From Roseiarcus sp963759955 (lineage in GTDB: Bacteria > Pseudomonadota > Alphaproteobacteria > Rhizobiales > Beijerinckiaceae), in the NCBI GenBank assembly GCA_963759955.1, contig CAVXCA010000065.1, positions 1-64,000 of the forward strand: DNA of 64,000 bases, written 5' to 3'. The translations under genes and the position numbers were made by a program. Shown here piece by piece: positions 7,860 through 18,479 of this stretch; position 1 is the stretch's first letter, and each line of letters opens with the position of its first letter. The notes beneath the pieces are model-generated. The model saw only the letters and a list, made by a program, of their open reading frames with translations. It ran no database searches and had not been told where the DNA came from.

Positions 7860-9127
7860 ATGACCGCAGATCTAACCGCTCGGAAGACCTCGGACATCCT
7901 AGCCACCCCCTCGGTGTTGCCGGGTGGCGTTCGCACGCGGATCCTGATCTATCTGAGCGTACTGCTCGTCCTGCTGGGCTTCGGGTCTCCGGCGAGCGGG
8001 CTGATCGGGCTGCCGATCAGTTTCCTGTTGAAGAACAAGCTCCATTTGAAAGCGCACGAAATGGCGATCTTCGCCCTAATCGCCGGCGCGCCGGCCCACG
8101 TGTCCTTCCTTTTCGGATTTGCGCGCGACATCTGGAATCCACTCGGCATGCGGGACCGCGGTTTCATGGTGCTGTTCGGTGGCCTGTGCGCGGCCCTCTA
8201 TACGTCGTGTTCGCCTTTGCGCCGGTGAACTATCAGTCGCTGTTGGTCGCCAACCTGCTGCTGGGAGCTGCCTTCTTGTTCGTCTCCAGCGCGCAGAACG
8301 GACTGAACTCTGCCCTCGGCCAGCAGCACGTCATGTCCGGACAAATCAGCACTGCGTGGAACATCTTCGGCTCGCTCCCCTGGATCGCGGCATCGATTCT
8401 CGGCGGTTCCCTTAGCGACCTGATGGAAAGTCACGATGGCACTCGCGCGGCGCACCTGCTGTTTCTCATGGGGGCGGCGATCATGGCGCTGGTGGCGCTC
8501 TACGGCCTGTGGAAGCCCGCCAGCGTCTTCGGCAACTTGCAAGCAGAGCGCGCGTCCGACGCCCATCCGGTCGACGACATCAAGCGCCTAGTCAAGCACT
8601 GGCCGATCTACCCCGCCCTGCTGATCTGGTTTCTGTGGAACTTCGCGCCGGGCTCCGGGACGCCGTTGCAGTATTATCTGCAGGACGCTCTGCATGCGGA
8701 GGATTCCCAGTGGGGTCAGTGGAATGCGATCTTCTCTGCTTCCTTCATTCCCACTTTCCTCGTCTATGGCGTTTTATGTCGGAAGTTTTCACTAAGGCCC
8801 CTGCTGTTCTGGGGCACGGTGGTCGCGATCCCGCAGTTTGTCCCGCAGCTGTTCATCCACTCCGTGACGGGCGCCCTGTTTGCAGCGGCACCGATCGGCC
8901 TGATGGGCGGCGTCGCCACGGCCGCCTACCTGGACCTGATGATCCGCTCCTGCCCAGGAGGGCTGCTGGGCACAAACCTCTACGATCATTTCGGCGGCTT
9001 CACCGTGTGCGTGATCGCGATCACGGCCGTCTATGCCCTGATTCTCCCGGTCCTCCTGCTGGTGCCGAAGCGACTGAGCGACACCGCGGATGGGCAAATC
9101 CCCGCGGTCGCCTTCACGACGGACTAG
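7860..9127 (+). pseudogene. MFS transporter, frameshifted
   Basis: Two overlapping frames make one membrane protein of about 420 residues. The first (from ATG 7860) holds two or three hydrophobic segments and the cytoplasmic loop RDIWNPLGMRDRG. The second (to 9127) has the remaining segments, including LYGLWKP and the C-terminal helix pair ending in LLLVPKRL. The break lies between about 8195 and 8210, where a one-base change would fuse ..GGLCA with VVFAFAPV. Family membership is major facilitator superfamily; the loop resembles folate/biopterin-type members, but the substrate cannot be told. Its position beside a shikimate dehydrogenase-like gene suggests uptake of that enzyme's substrate. 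The IS1182 element begins at its stop codon. Confidence 0.75.
9124..9127. repeat. CTAG target duplication, left
   Basis: CTAG flanks the left end of the IS1182-family element and is repeated at 10598-10601. A 4-bp CTAG duplication is usual for this family. The MFS stop codon TAG lies inside it. Confidence 0.75.
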
Positions 9128-10597
9128 CAGCCTGTCGGGTTCATGACTTTGGCGATGGTGGGTCGCCAGGGTGGTGCGGGCTCAGGCCGACTGCAACCGG
9201 TGTAGGCGGCGGCAATTGTAGGCGAGCGCGATCAAGAGCCACTCGGCGGCGACATTGGCGAGGCCGCGCAGGTGAAAGCGGGTAAAGCCGATGGCACTCT
9301 TGATGATGCCAAAGACCGGTTCGACGGTCTGGTTGCGTTTTTTGTAGCGGGCTTTGCCATCGTCGCTCTGCAGTTTGGCCTTCATCGCCAGCCGCCAAGG
9401 TTCGGTGATCCGCCGCTCGGGCTTAGGGTCGGGCGGCGGGCGGAAGTCGTAGGGCCGGTGCGGCTGGGTGCGGGCGATCGCCACCAGCGGCTCGATGTTG
9501 CGGGCTTCCAGTGCCGCCACCGCCTCGCGGCTGGCGAACCCGGCATCGGCGAGGACGGTCTGCGGCAGACCGACGGTGTTCTCCATCGCCAGGATGGTGG
9601 CCGCGAAGGTCGGCTGGTCGCTCGGCGTGGTCGCCATGCCGGTGGCCAGGATCAGCTGGCTGCCCTCGGCGCAGACCACCGCCTGGGCGTTGTAGGCTTG
9701 GCGGTATTCATGGGCTTTGGATTTGCGCATCAGCTGCGAGTCGGGATCGGTCAGGTTGGTTTGCCGGTCGGGCGGCGGGGTCTCGTTGGGCGGTTTGGGC
9801 GGCCGGCCGCGCCGCCCGGTCTTGCCGTCATACGCAGCCTTCTTCTCCTCGTAGGACGGGCGTTGGCACTCGGCCTCAGCTTTGGCTTCCGCCTCGAGCC
9901 GCGCGCAGGCGGCATCGAGCTTGGCTTTGAGCGGTTCGCGCCGGGCGATCTCGGGCGGCAGCGCCTGCGGGTCGTCATCCTCGCGATCGGCCGCCTCGGC
10001 CTTGGCGGTCAATTCGGCGATGTCGGCCGCCAGCTTCTGGCGCAACGCCTGCGCTCGATCGTAGCGCACCGAGCGGATCTTCGAGGCGTTGGCGTCGATC
10101 TTGGTGCCGTCGATCGACACCGTCCCCAGCCGCAACAGCCCGCTCGCGCGCGCCAGCAGCAGCACCTGCAAAAACCCCGCCTCAAAGGCCGCCATATTGG
10201 TCCGGCGAAAGCTGGCGATGGTGTCGTGGTCGGGATGGGTGTTGGCGGCAATAAAACGGGTGCCGATGTCGCGGTAGGTTGCCCGCTCGATCCGCCGCGA
10301 CGAGAAGACGCCGTTGGCATAGCTGTAGACCAGCAGCGCCAGCATCAGCCGCGGATGGTATTGCGGCTTGCCGCCGGCCTGCCGGTTGGTGCCAAACGCT
10401 CCCAGCCGCACCCGCTCTACCGCGGCCACGATAAAATGCGCGATGTCATCCTTGGGCAGCCAGTCCTTCAGATCCGGCGGCAGCAGAAACGGCTGGTCGC
10501 GGTCAAACGGCATATAGGTCGTCATGCTAGATCCGGTAGTGTCTTCCGCCACACTACCCAATATCATGATTCAGCCCGCCGTCAATCCGACAGACTG
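9128..10597 (-). mobile_element. IS1182-family insertion sequence
   Basis: A 1,470-bp element with ends CAGCCTGTCGGGTT (left) and, on the other strand, CAGTCTGTCGGATT (right): 12 of 14 bases match. It is flanked by CTAG on both sides and carries one transposase gene. Insertion next to the MFS stop codon leaves that stop intact. The element looks complete and could be active. Confidence 0.85.
9182..10525 (-). CDS. IS1182-family transposase, 447 aa
   Basis: DDE transposase of the IS4/IS5 superfamily, IS1182 group. It starts MTTYMPFDRDQPFLLPPDL, has the typical early domain HFIVAAVERVRLGAF and YHPRLMLALLVYSYANGV, then SIDGTKIDANASK (first catalytic aspartate), a long charged coiled-coil-like insert (about residues 170-250), VLADAGFASREAV (second aspartate) and KKRNQTVEPVFGIIKSAIGF (glutamate). 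A longer frame begins upstream at 10567 but would start within the terminal repeat region. The reading frame is intact. Confidence 0.9.
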   Translation of the reverse strand: MTTYMPFDRDQPFLLPPDLKDWLPKDDIAHFIVAAVERVRLGAFGTNRQAGGKPQYHPRLMLALLVYSYANGVFSSRRIERATYRDIGTRFIAANTHPDHDTIASFRRTNMAAFEAGFLQVLLLARASGLLRLGTVSIDGTKIDANASKIRSVRYDRAQALRQKLAADIAELTAKAEAADREDDDPQALPPEIARREPLKAKLDAACARLEAEAKAEAECQRPSYEEKKAAYDGKTGRRGRPPKPPNETPPPDRQTNLTDPDSQLMRKSKAHEYRQAYNAQAVVCAEGSQLILATGMATTPSDQPTFAATILAMENTVGLPQTVLADAGFASREAVAALEARNIEPLVAIARTQPHRPYDFRPPPDPKPERRITEPWRLAMKAKLQSDDGKARYKKRNQTVEPVFGIIKSAIGFTRFHLRGLANVAAEWLLIALAYNCRRLHRLQSA

Positions 10598-11081
10598 CTA
10601 GAGCGTGGGCGGGAGACGTCGCCCGGAGCATAGGACCCGGTGCTGGATCGAGCCCGATCGCGGCAAGGGGCCGCTTGGGGTCGAACCTCTCTGTTCGGGG
10701 CAAGGGCTCATGGCGCCTGGCGCCAGGTCGAGAGCCGCAGCACGATCAACTCCACCTCGCTTGGCCCGAAGTGATCGTCGCGTAGAGATCAGTGTGACTC
10801 AGAGATTTGCTATCGATTTCCATCCAGACGGCTACATCCTGTCGTCCGGCATCGACCGTGTTATCCTCTGGATGATCGATTGCTACATTCGCGAGCCAAA
10901 CAAAAAGTGAAGTTTGTGTTCGTACCAAAGCGCGTCGGCGCTGTCATAATGACGTTCCCAACGCGAACTGCGTCAGTTCTCAGAATTGAACAACTGCAAT
11001 ACCCGTTCTATCGGTGGGCACATACCCCTTAGTCCCGCTGCAAACTGGGCCTGTAATCCGCCGCAACCTTCCCGCCCGATC
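10598..11081. other. Intergenic after the IS, nothing recognised
   Basis: The first four bases are the right CTAG duplication. The rest has frames of up to about 100 codons on the plus strand without recognisable content. No RNA gene is visible. Confidence 0.4.
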
Positions 11082-12436
11082 CTACGCCGCGGCCGCGACG
11101 GCCTTGACGCGCTCAACGAGGTCGGCATCACTGAACACGCTCTGCGGTTTGAGAAGGTGCAATACCTCGAACAACAGCTTGTGTACGGCGGGATCTTCGG
11201 CAGCGAGGCGGAATAAGGCCTCAGTGAAATCGAGGCTTTGCTGTAGGTCCTCTGGCCGTTGTCCCACCGTCTTGGGGTGCGCCAAATCGGGCGTTGCAGC
11301 CAAGGCCCAGGGCGTCTCGATCAGTGAGGCGGAATTCGGCAAAGAATGCCGGGGCAAGTCCGGCGAGCGGGTCGGGCTCAGTGGCATGGCGATCGAGAAG
11401 CTCGTGGAGTAACCGGGCTTCTTGGGCGGCGACGCTCATACCCTGGCCATAGACAGGGTTAAATCGGCAGATCAAGTCACCGAACGGAAGCAGCCCGCGG
11501 GGGAATTCCACGAGCCGGTCGAAATTCCGCCGGAAACTGGCGGGAAACCCAAAGCGAACAATCTCGCCAAGCTGCTCCGCTTTCTTGATGGCGCCGTAAA
11601 TGGTCGGAGTACGCAGCCGCTGCGCGTAAGCGAGAAAACCGTGGGAATCGTCAGGAGGCTTTTCGCCGTGGCGCCCCACGAGGGTCACAATCCATCGGCC
11701 GTGCTCCAGCGGGAACATGACCGCGGCGAGACCTCCCTCGGTGGGAGGGTCAAACGTGGCCACGGCTTTCCAGTCACTCAGCGCATCGTCGGGGACCGCG
11801 AAGACGGCGGTGGCATAGGTGATGTCAACCCCGATCACGGTCTCTTCGGGGCGCGGTCGGCCGACGGCTTGGAGGACGCGATTGACGAGATTGCCGCGCC
11901 CCCGAGGCCTCGATGATCAGATCGGCGGAGAGGGTCTCGTTCCTTCCCTCGCTGTTCTCGAAACGAAGGGCCGAAACAGTGCCGCCATCGGGCGTCTCAA
12001 CGAGATCCTGAACCTGGCAATGCTCGCGGATAAGGATATTCGTGTATTGCTTTACCCGCTGTCGCACCGTCAACTCGATCAGCGGCCGGGACATGGCTCG
12101 TACAACGAGACCGAGATCGCGTGTCGGAGGAGGGTCGAATCCGGGTCTTTCAAAGCGAAGATCGCGGCCCGTCTCCACCGGCACTGCGCCGGCGGTGGCG
12201 AGGTCCTGCTCAAAGCCGGGAAAGAGGTCGGCAAGTGCCCGTTGTCCGCCGGCGAGGAGCGCGTGCGTATGGCGCCCCTGCGGGATCCCGATGCGATGGG
12301 AGGCGTCGAGCGGTAGGGTGTCGCGCTCCAGCACCACGACATGTTCGAAAAAATCGGCGAGGACGCGCGCCGCCGGCAAGCCGCCCATGCCGGCACCCAC
12401 CACGACAGCCCGCCGGCCGATCGTTGTGGACTTCAT
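11082..12436 (-). pseudogene. FAD-dependent monooxygenase-like gene, two frameshifts
   Basis: Three frames join into one flavoprotein of about 450 residues. The start MKSTTIGRRAVVVGAGMGG follows the site GGGGAGG. The N-terminal Rossmann motif GAGMGGLPAARVL binds FAD, and RDTLPLDASHR and GRHTHALLAGG resemble proteins annotated as FAD-dependent monooxygenases or tetracycline destructase-like enzymes. The second frame (11838 downward) contains FGDLICRFNPVYGQGMSVA, the conserved GD and substrate-cover region. The third (from about 11390) ends with FSDADLVERVKAV. Breaks lie near 11870 and near 11380. Its substrate cannot be told. Like its neighbours it is probably decaying. Confidence 0.7.
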
Positions 12437-12772
12437 CAAAGCCTCCCCTTGATGATGCACCCGATGCACCGGCAGCTTATTTCCGCCCAACGGATTCTGA
12501 GTGTGAAATAGCTCACACACAGCGAAAAGGCCGCCCGTCTTATGCGTGGGAGGACTGTCGCAAGGTCGTCGACAATCTTTGGCGAGTTACGACGTTCCGG
12601 ACGATCAGACTCACCTATCCCGAAGTAGACGAATCCGCAGGGCCAGCTGAGCAAGTTCTCGAGCGAACAGCCTCAATTGGTGCGGTTGCAGTCGTCATCC
12701 GACAGCATCGGCGTCCTGGCCGATAGGCGAACGCCTCCGAGGGCCGTGATTGGCTGGTCGGAGGCAATCGAT
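12437..12772. other. Intergenic, nothing recognised
   Basis: A 336-base gap between the FAD monooxygenase-like start and the end of the cyclase gene. No gene, repeat or strong hairpin was seen. The promoter of the monooxygenase is expected just upstream of 12436. Confidence 0.35.
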
Positions 12773-15700
12773 CTAAGGGCTCAGCGCCGCGAGAAGGGAT
12801 TGCGCCTCGGTGAGTTCGGGGAATTGATGGGTCGGCAGGAAGCCCTCGACCACCGGCGCCAGCACGGCGTGGGCATCGGCGTCGCGCGGGGTGCTGCGAT
12901 AAAGCTTCGCCAGAGACAGCGCGGCGCGCAGTCCGAAGCTCCGCGCTTTTTGCGACTGCGCAATCGCGATCGCGGCCTGCAAAGACTGATCGGCCCCCGC
13001 GGTATCGGCCGGGTCGCGCTTCAGCAGGATCTCGCCGCGGATGCGGTGCATCTCCGCTTCGTACCAGCGCTCCTCGGTGTGCCCCACCTCGGCGAGCGCA
13101 TCATCCAGGCGCCGGAGCCCGGCATCAGTCTCGCCGGCACTCGCTTCGGCTTTAGCCAGGGCCGCTTCGAAACTGGGCAAGAGCCAAATCCTACCTTGCT
13201 CCCGATCGACGGTGAGGCCGCGTCGCATGTCGGCGAGTCTCGTCTCTTCGGCACAATCGGACCACTTTGCCCAGGCCTGGAAAAATACCGCGAGGCCGGC
13301 CAAGGCTGGGAGATCGTATCGCGACACGATATCGGCCAACGCTTGGCTATCGGTCGCAACTGCTTCGGGGTCGTACCGAACAAGCCCCAGCAGCGCCGCG
13401 ATTAGGAGCGCATAACCCATCGTGGGAGCATGCGCTGCCGACTCGGCGTCGGCGAGGGCGCGGTCGGCAAGCTGCAAAGCCTCGTCGATTCGGCCGAGCA
13501 GCCACAGCGCGAGGGCGTCGAAAATCTCTGCTGCGGTGCGGGGATTCCAGACGAGCCGGTTGGCGAAATGAGCATGGCGCGCGTGGTCGTAGAGCTCGAT
13601 GGTCTTCTGAAAATGGTCATGGGCCCCGGCAAAATCTCCGAAATAAAAGCGGGTCTGGCCCAAAATGCGGTGCGCGTGCAGGGTTTCGGGGTAATCCGGC
13701 CGCGCCGTCGCTTCGCGCAGGAAAAGCTCCGCCATTTCGCGCATCGGTGCGGGTTCGCAGCGGTTCAGATGCCCCAGCCATAGACCGTAATAGGCCGAGA
13801 ACCGTTCCGAGGCGGTCTTGCTCCCGGCTCGCCAGTTCGCGGGCGCGCGCAAAGGCCGCGCTCGTTTCAGGCGCGTGATATCCCTGGGCCCAGATCAGCG
13901 CATTGCCGAATCTCGTTAGTAGATGCAGCCGGTTGCTGCCCGAGGCGGCATTCGGCGCCGTCGCGGCGAGTTTGTCGGCCAATTCGATCGCCTTGCCGAG
14001 GTGGGCGGCGGCCTCCTTGAAGGCGGAGCGGAGGAGCGCCTGGTCGCCGGCCTTGCCCCACCATTCGATCGCTGGCTCGTCGAGACCGGCCTGGGTCAGA
14101 TGATGGGCGACGAGTTCCGGCTCGGCCGCGGCAGTCGGCGCGAACTGATCGCGCAGGCTATCGGCGATCTGCCAGTGCAGGATCTGCCGCCGGCTCCTGA
14201 GCAGGGTTTCATAGGCCGTGTCCTGGACCAGCGCGTGCTTGAAGGTGTAGCGCGCATCGGGCGGCGCGCCGGTGCGAAACAGCAGCTCCGCCTCTTCGAG
14301 CTGCGCCAATGCCGCGCGGAGCGCCGGCTCGTCGCGGCCGGCGACCGCGCGCAACAGCTGGTAGGAGAATTCGCGACCGATCGCGGCGCCGATCTGCGCG
14401 ATCTCCTTGACCGGCGCCAGCCGGTCGAGACGCGCCGCCAATGAATCCTGCAACGTCGCCGGAATGGCGAAGGGCGGCAATGGCCCGTCCAGGCGCCAGC
14501 CCTGCGGTCCCGCGACGAGCAGACCCCTCTCGATCACCGTCTTAGTCAATTCCTCGACAAAGAGCGGCACCCCGTCGGTCTTGGCGACGATCTGCGCCGT
14601 CACCTCGAGGGGCAGCGGCCGGCCGGCGACACGCGCGGCCAGGGTCTCGACCTCGGAGCGCGCCAGGCGGTCGAGCGCTATGCTGGTGACGTGCGAGAGG
14701 CCGGTCCAGGGCGCCTCGTATTCCGGCCGGAAGGTGATCAGCACCAGTACCGGCAAGGCGCGGACGCGCTCGACCGTCAGATCGAGCACTTCGAGCGAGG
14801 TCGCATCGGCCCAGTGGACATCCTCGAACAGCATCAAGACCGGCTTTTGCCGCGCCAGTGCTTCGAGCTGGTCGAGCAGGGCCGCCAGGGTCAGGCGCCG
14901 CTGCTGCGCCGCGCTCAATGCGAGCGGCGGATAGCGGTCACCGGTCGGGATCGACAGCAGGGAAGCAAAAAGCGGTGCGGTTTCCGCGATGCGCGCCGGC
15001 GCCAATATGGCTTCGAGCTTGTCGAGCTGCGTCTCGGCCGGGTCCTCGGGGGCGAGGCGGGCGACGCGCCCCAGCGCCACAACAAAGGGGTGCAAGACGC
15101 TGTCGCGGTGATAGGGCGAGCATTGATAGCGCAGCCGCGTGTGGGGCCCGCTCGCGACCTCGGCGGCGAGCTGAGCGGCGAGCCGCGACTTGCCGATGCC
15201 GGCCTCGCCCGAGAGCAAGACGATCCGGCGGGCGCCGCCCCAGGCCTCGCGCAGCCGGTCGCGCAACAGGGCGCTTTCCGCTGCGCGGCCGACGAGGTCG
15301 GTGAGCCGGCGGCGCGCCGCCTCGAAGCGGCTCTCTGCTGCGGCGACGCCCTCGACGACGAAGGCTTCGACCGGCTCGGCGAAGCCCTTGACCGTCTGGC
15401 GCCCGAGGTCGCGCAGCCGGAACAGGTCGCCGATCAGGCGGCGGGTGGCGCCGGCGAGGACGATCTGCCCGGGTTCCGCCAGAGCCTGCAGGCGCGCCGC
15501 GAGGTTGGGGGTCTCGCCGACCACCGCCTGCTCCTGCGCCGAGCCCTCGCCGACCAGATCGCCGACGACGACCAGCCCGGTGGCAATGCCGATGCGGACG
15601 GCGAGCCGCTCTGTTCCACGGGTCTCCAGGCCCCTCACCGCCGCTTCTATTTCGAGCCCGGCCCGCAACGCCCGCTCGGCGTCGTCCTCATGCGCCCGCG

Positions 15701-16124
15701 GATAGCCGAAATAGACCAGCACCCCGTCGCCCATAAATTTGGCGACAAAGCCGTCATAGCGCGCGACGACGCCGGAAACGGCGTTCTGATAGGCGCGGAT
15801 CTCCTCGCGCAACTCCTCGGGGTCGAACCGCGCCGACAAGGCCGTCGAGCCGACGAGATCGCAGAACATCACCGTCAGCTGCCGCCGCTCGGCGGCGTCT
15901 TGCGGCTTCGCACCAGTCGATGCGGAGGGCGCCGCCAATCCGTCGACCGCTGTCAAAGCGGAGATGGCTCTGAGCAGACGCTTGCGGTGCCCGAGCGGCA
16001 CACCAAGCTTCTCGAGATCGACGTCGGTCAGCTCGGGCAGGATATCGGCGTCGATTTCACTCGCGCGAAAGAGCGCCTCGTACCGTCCGAGGCCGAGGCT
16101 TCTGAGCCAACCCCCGACATCCAT
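12773..16124 (-). pseudogene. SAM - class III nucleotide cyclase - AAA ATPase - TPR protein, frameshifted
   Basis: A regulator of about 1,110 residues, split by one frame break near 13815-13835. The order is: SAM-like domain at residues 1-60 (LRSLGLGRYEALFRASEIDA); class III adenylate/guanylate cyclase domain at about 75-265 (VMFCDLVGSTALS with the metal aspartate, FMGDGVLVYFGYP); ATPase with Walker A GEAGIGKSRLAA at about 305 and LFEDVHWAD; then a long TPR-like C-terminus. The second frame carries RILGQTRFYFGDFAGAHDHF. Such proteins are common in Rhizobiales and are thought to link nucleotide cyclase output to partner binding; the signal is unknown. The start has GGAG eight bases upstream. 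Confidence 0.85.
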
Positions 16125-16545
16125 GGCCGCACTCCACGGGCCCCGAACGGATCATCCTTTGGTTTGACGCACCCTGTCCAGGGGCGGGCTGTTGAAGAAT
16201 TGTGGCTGGGGTCGAGATGACACAACGGGACTCCCGATACGAAGTCGGCTTTGGGGGGATGGGCCGGCATTGATCCATAGAAGCGAAGGGCCCTTGGGGT
16301 CGAGGCTGTGTGGTCGATCTGACCCCTTGCCGAGCCGCGTCATTCCTTCCGCCGGGACGAAGGACCGCGTTTCGCCCCAAAGATAATGCGTCGATATCCC
16401 GGTTCGATGTGCCGGTCGCAGTTGCCGTAACCGTCGTCTCAAGTCCGCGTTTGACAGCTCGCCACGGCTCCCGGGCGGCGAATTCGGCGCCAAGTTGCCT
16501 GTTCGCCTTGAACCCGCAAAGTCCTTCGCAATCCGCTAGCTGGGA
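16125..16545. other. Intergenic, nothing recognised
   Basis: 421 bases between the cyclase start and the end of the EamA gene. No gene is convincing. A stretch near 16290-16330 with repeated GGGTCGA words is GC-rich but not clearly structured. Confidence 0.35.
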
Positions 16546-17460
16546 CTACCCCCGGTGCGGCGCTGGGACCGCCACGCGGCGGCGCACGGTCTCCCGCCAC
16601 AGGATGTAAAGGCCGGAGGCGACAACGATCGCGGAGCCGACCAAGAGGCCCGGGGTCGGCACGTCCCCCCAAACTGCGAAGCCGAGGATCATTGCCCATA
16701 CCAGCGACAGGTAGTTGAACGGCACCACGGCCGAGGGTGGCGCCAATGATAGCGACCGCGTCCACCAGAACTGGGCGATGCCGTTGCCGACCCCGGCAAG
16801 CGCGACTATCAGCGCGTCGCCCCAGTGCGGGGCTCGGAACCCAAGCGTCAGCAGCCCGGCGGTGCACAAGGTCATGATGCTCATCTGGTAGAGCGTCAGC
16901 GTCTCGGCCAACTCGGTCATGCTCATGCGGCGGATCGCGATCGCCACGGTCGAGATCAGGACCGCGTTGGCGAGCGCGAACAGCGCGCCGTAGGTCAGCG
17001 TGCCGGCGCCGGGATGGGTGATGATCAGGACACCGACAAACCCGACGATCAGCGCCGACCAGCGGTGGATGCCGACCTTCTCCTTCAGGATCACGATCGA
17101 CAGCAGAGTCGTGAAGAATGGCGCCGCGAAGCCGATCGCCGTCGCCGAGCCGAGAGACAGCACGCTGACCGCGAGGAACCAGCACAGCATCGAGCCGAAC
17201 TGCGACAGGCCGCGCTGCAGATGCTCGCGGTAGCGCCGCGTTCGCAGAACGCTCCACCCGGCGCGCGGCAGTACGATCGCCGCGACGGTCAGGAATGCGA
17301 AGAACGTGCGTCCAAACGCGACCTCGCCCAGCGGATATATGCCGAGTTGCCATTTCACGACCGCATTGCCGCCGGCGAACATCGCGGTCGAGCCGGCCAT
17401 GTAGGCGATCCCGAGCGGGATCTGGTTGCGCCCCGCCGCAGCCAGTTTGGTAGCGCTCAT
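16546..17460 (-). CDS. EamA/DMT-family membrane transporter, 304 aa
   Basis: An integral membrane protein with about ten hydrophobic segments in two EamA repeats, of the usual length for the family. Typical sequences are FAGGNAVVKW, FGRTFFAFL, AAPFFTTLLSIVILKEKVG in the first half, and NGIAQFWWTRSLSLAPPSAVVPFNYLS (shortened here as AQFWWTRSLSLAPPSAV) in the second. The family exports metabolites or drugs across the inner membrane; the substrate here is not known. It stands alone between the cyclase and a small winged-helix gene. The frame is intact. Confidence 0.85.
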   Translation of the reverse strand: MSATKLAAAGRNQIPLGIAYMAGSTAMFAGGNAVVKWQLGIYPLGEVAFGRTFFAFLTVAAIVLPRAGWSVLRTRRYREHLQRGLSQFGSMLCWFLAVSVLSLGSATAIGFAAPFFTTLLSIVILKEKVGIHRWSALIVGFVGVLIITHPGAGTLTYGALFALANAVLISTVAIAIRRMSMTELAETLTLYQMSIMTLCTAGLLTLGFRAPHWGDALIVALAGVGNGIAQFWWTRSLSLAPPSAVVPFNYLSLVWAMILGFAVWGDVPTPGLLVGSAIVVASGLYILWRETVRRRVAVPAPHRG

Positions 17461-17889
17461 CGCGCTGCGCCGATTGGCCGGATGTCCATCAGAACCTCTC
17501 TCTTACGAGCAGTCGACAACGAGCGCCGTGGGTCACTGTAAAGACGGGATTCGTCGGCTCCCCTTTTGAGTTTGGATGGGCCGTGCAGCCGCGGTCACCG
17601 GGGCACCGACGATCAGATCTGTTCGCGCTGGTCGCCGTAGGCAACCTCCTTCTCGACTTCTTCGGCAGTAGCGCATTCGGCTGCGAACGGCCGCACGTGT
17701 CGGACATAGCGGCTGCACTTTCTAGAACGTCAGTGGCGAAGTTGACACTCGATCACCTGGACCGACGGCCTCCCCTCGCTCTCGAGCCGAGAGTGCAAGG
17801 CGAACACCGTTTCTTAAATGGTTGTCCCCTCTTTTCTTCTGTACTGCGCCGATTATGTTGGACATGAAACATTTCTAGGGGACTGCCGA
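17461..17889. other. Divergent intergenic region, nothing recognised
   Basis: 429 bases between the EamA start (minus) and the coiled-coil/winged-helix gene (plus). Promoters for both must lie here. No gene or clear operator is seen. Confidence 0.35.
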
Positions 17890-18339
17890 ATGGGTGAGAT
17901 CAGGTTTGCCGATGTCATGCGGCGAGAACGGGAGCGTCTCAATCGCGAGCGCGAGGAGCTCTCCAACCAGCATAAGGACCTGGAACACAAGCTCGCCGAG
18001 ATCGATCGCGAGCTGGCGGCGATCGATGCCTATGAGGCGGCGAAAAGCGGCAAAGCCGAAACGCCCAGTCAACGGCCTCCTGGTCAACGAAAGAGCCGAG
18101 CGACGATCCTGCAATCATCTGCGGAGCCTCGTGTTCGTCTGCGGGCGGGAACGAGGCGGGAAGCCCTGTTGAAAATCATCGGAGAAAATCCGAACGGTCT
18201 CAGCCGCGGCGACATCCTCGAGTGCATGGGTCTCAAGGGGAATAAATCCGCGCAGAAGTCGGTGTCGAATGCGCTCACGGTGCTCATCAAGAGCAAGCAG
18301 GTCTCCCGGAGAGAGGGGAAATACGTGATCGGCGGGTGA
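17890..18339 (+). CDS. Coiled-coil and winged-helix protein, 149 aa
   Basis: Starts MGEIRFADVMRRERERL. Residues about 8-50 form a heptad-rich coiled coil (NREREELSNQHKDLEHKLAEI). After a basic linker, residues about 95-149 read as a winged-helix domain (RREALLKIIGENPNGLSRGDI, then a turn and VSNALTVLIKSKQVSRREGKY). The wing ends KYVIGG. It is likely a small DNA-binding or regulatory protein that dimerises through the coiled coil (inference). I do not recognise a named family. The longer frame from 17818 is not chosen because the ATG at 17890 has AGGGGA upstream. Confidence 0.65.
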   Translation: MGEIRFADVMRRERERLNREREELSNQHKDLEHKLAEIDRELAAIDAYEAAKSGKAETPSQRPPGQRKSRATILQSSAEPRVRLRAGTRREALLKIIGENPNGLSRGDILECMGLKGNKSAQKSVSNALTVLIKSKQVSRREGKYVIGG

Positions 18340-18479
18340 CGCAAACGGCGGATCCGATGCCCGTGTGACTCATCAGCCGGGGTCGACGGGATCAGCGCCA
18401 TGAGGGTCCCCGCCTCGAAAGGTCCGTCGTGCCCCTGTACCAGGCGGAAATCGACGGCGCACGAGCGTTGCCGATATTT

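Noticed and set aside
10605..10910. Plus-strand frame of about 100 codons after the IS1182 element
   Set aside because: No ribosome site, no family, low-complexity content.
16290..16340. GGGGTCGAGG-type words that might be a repeat or IS scrap
   Set aside because: No inverted partner or second good copy was found in the window.
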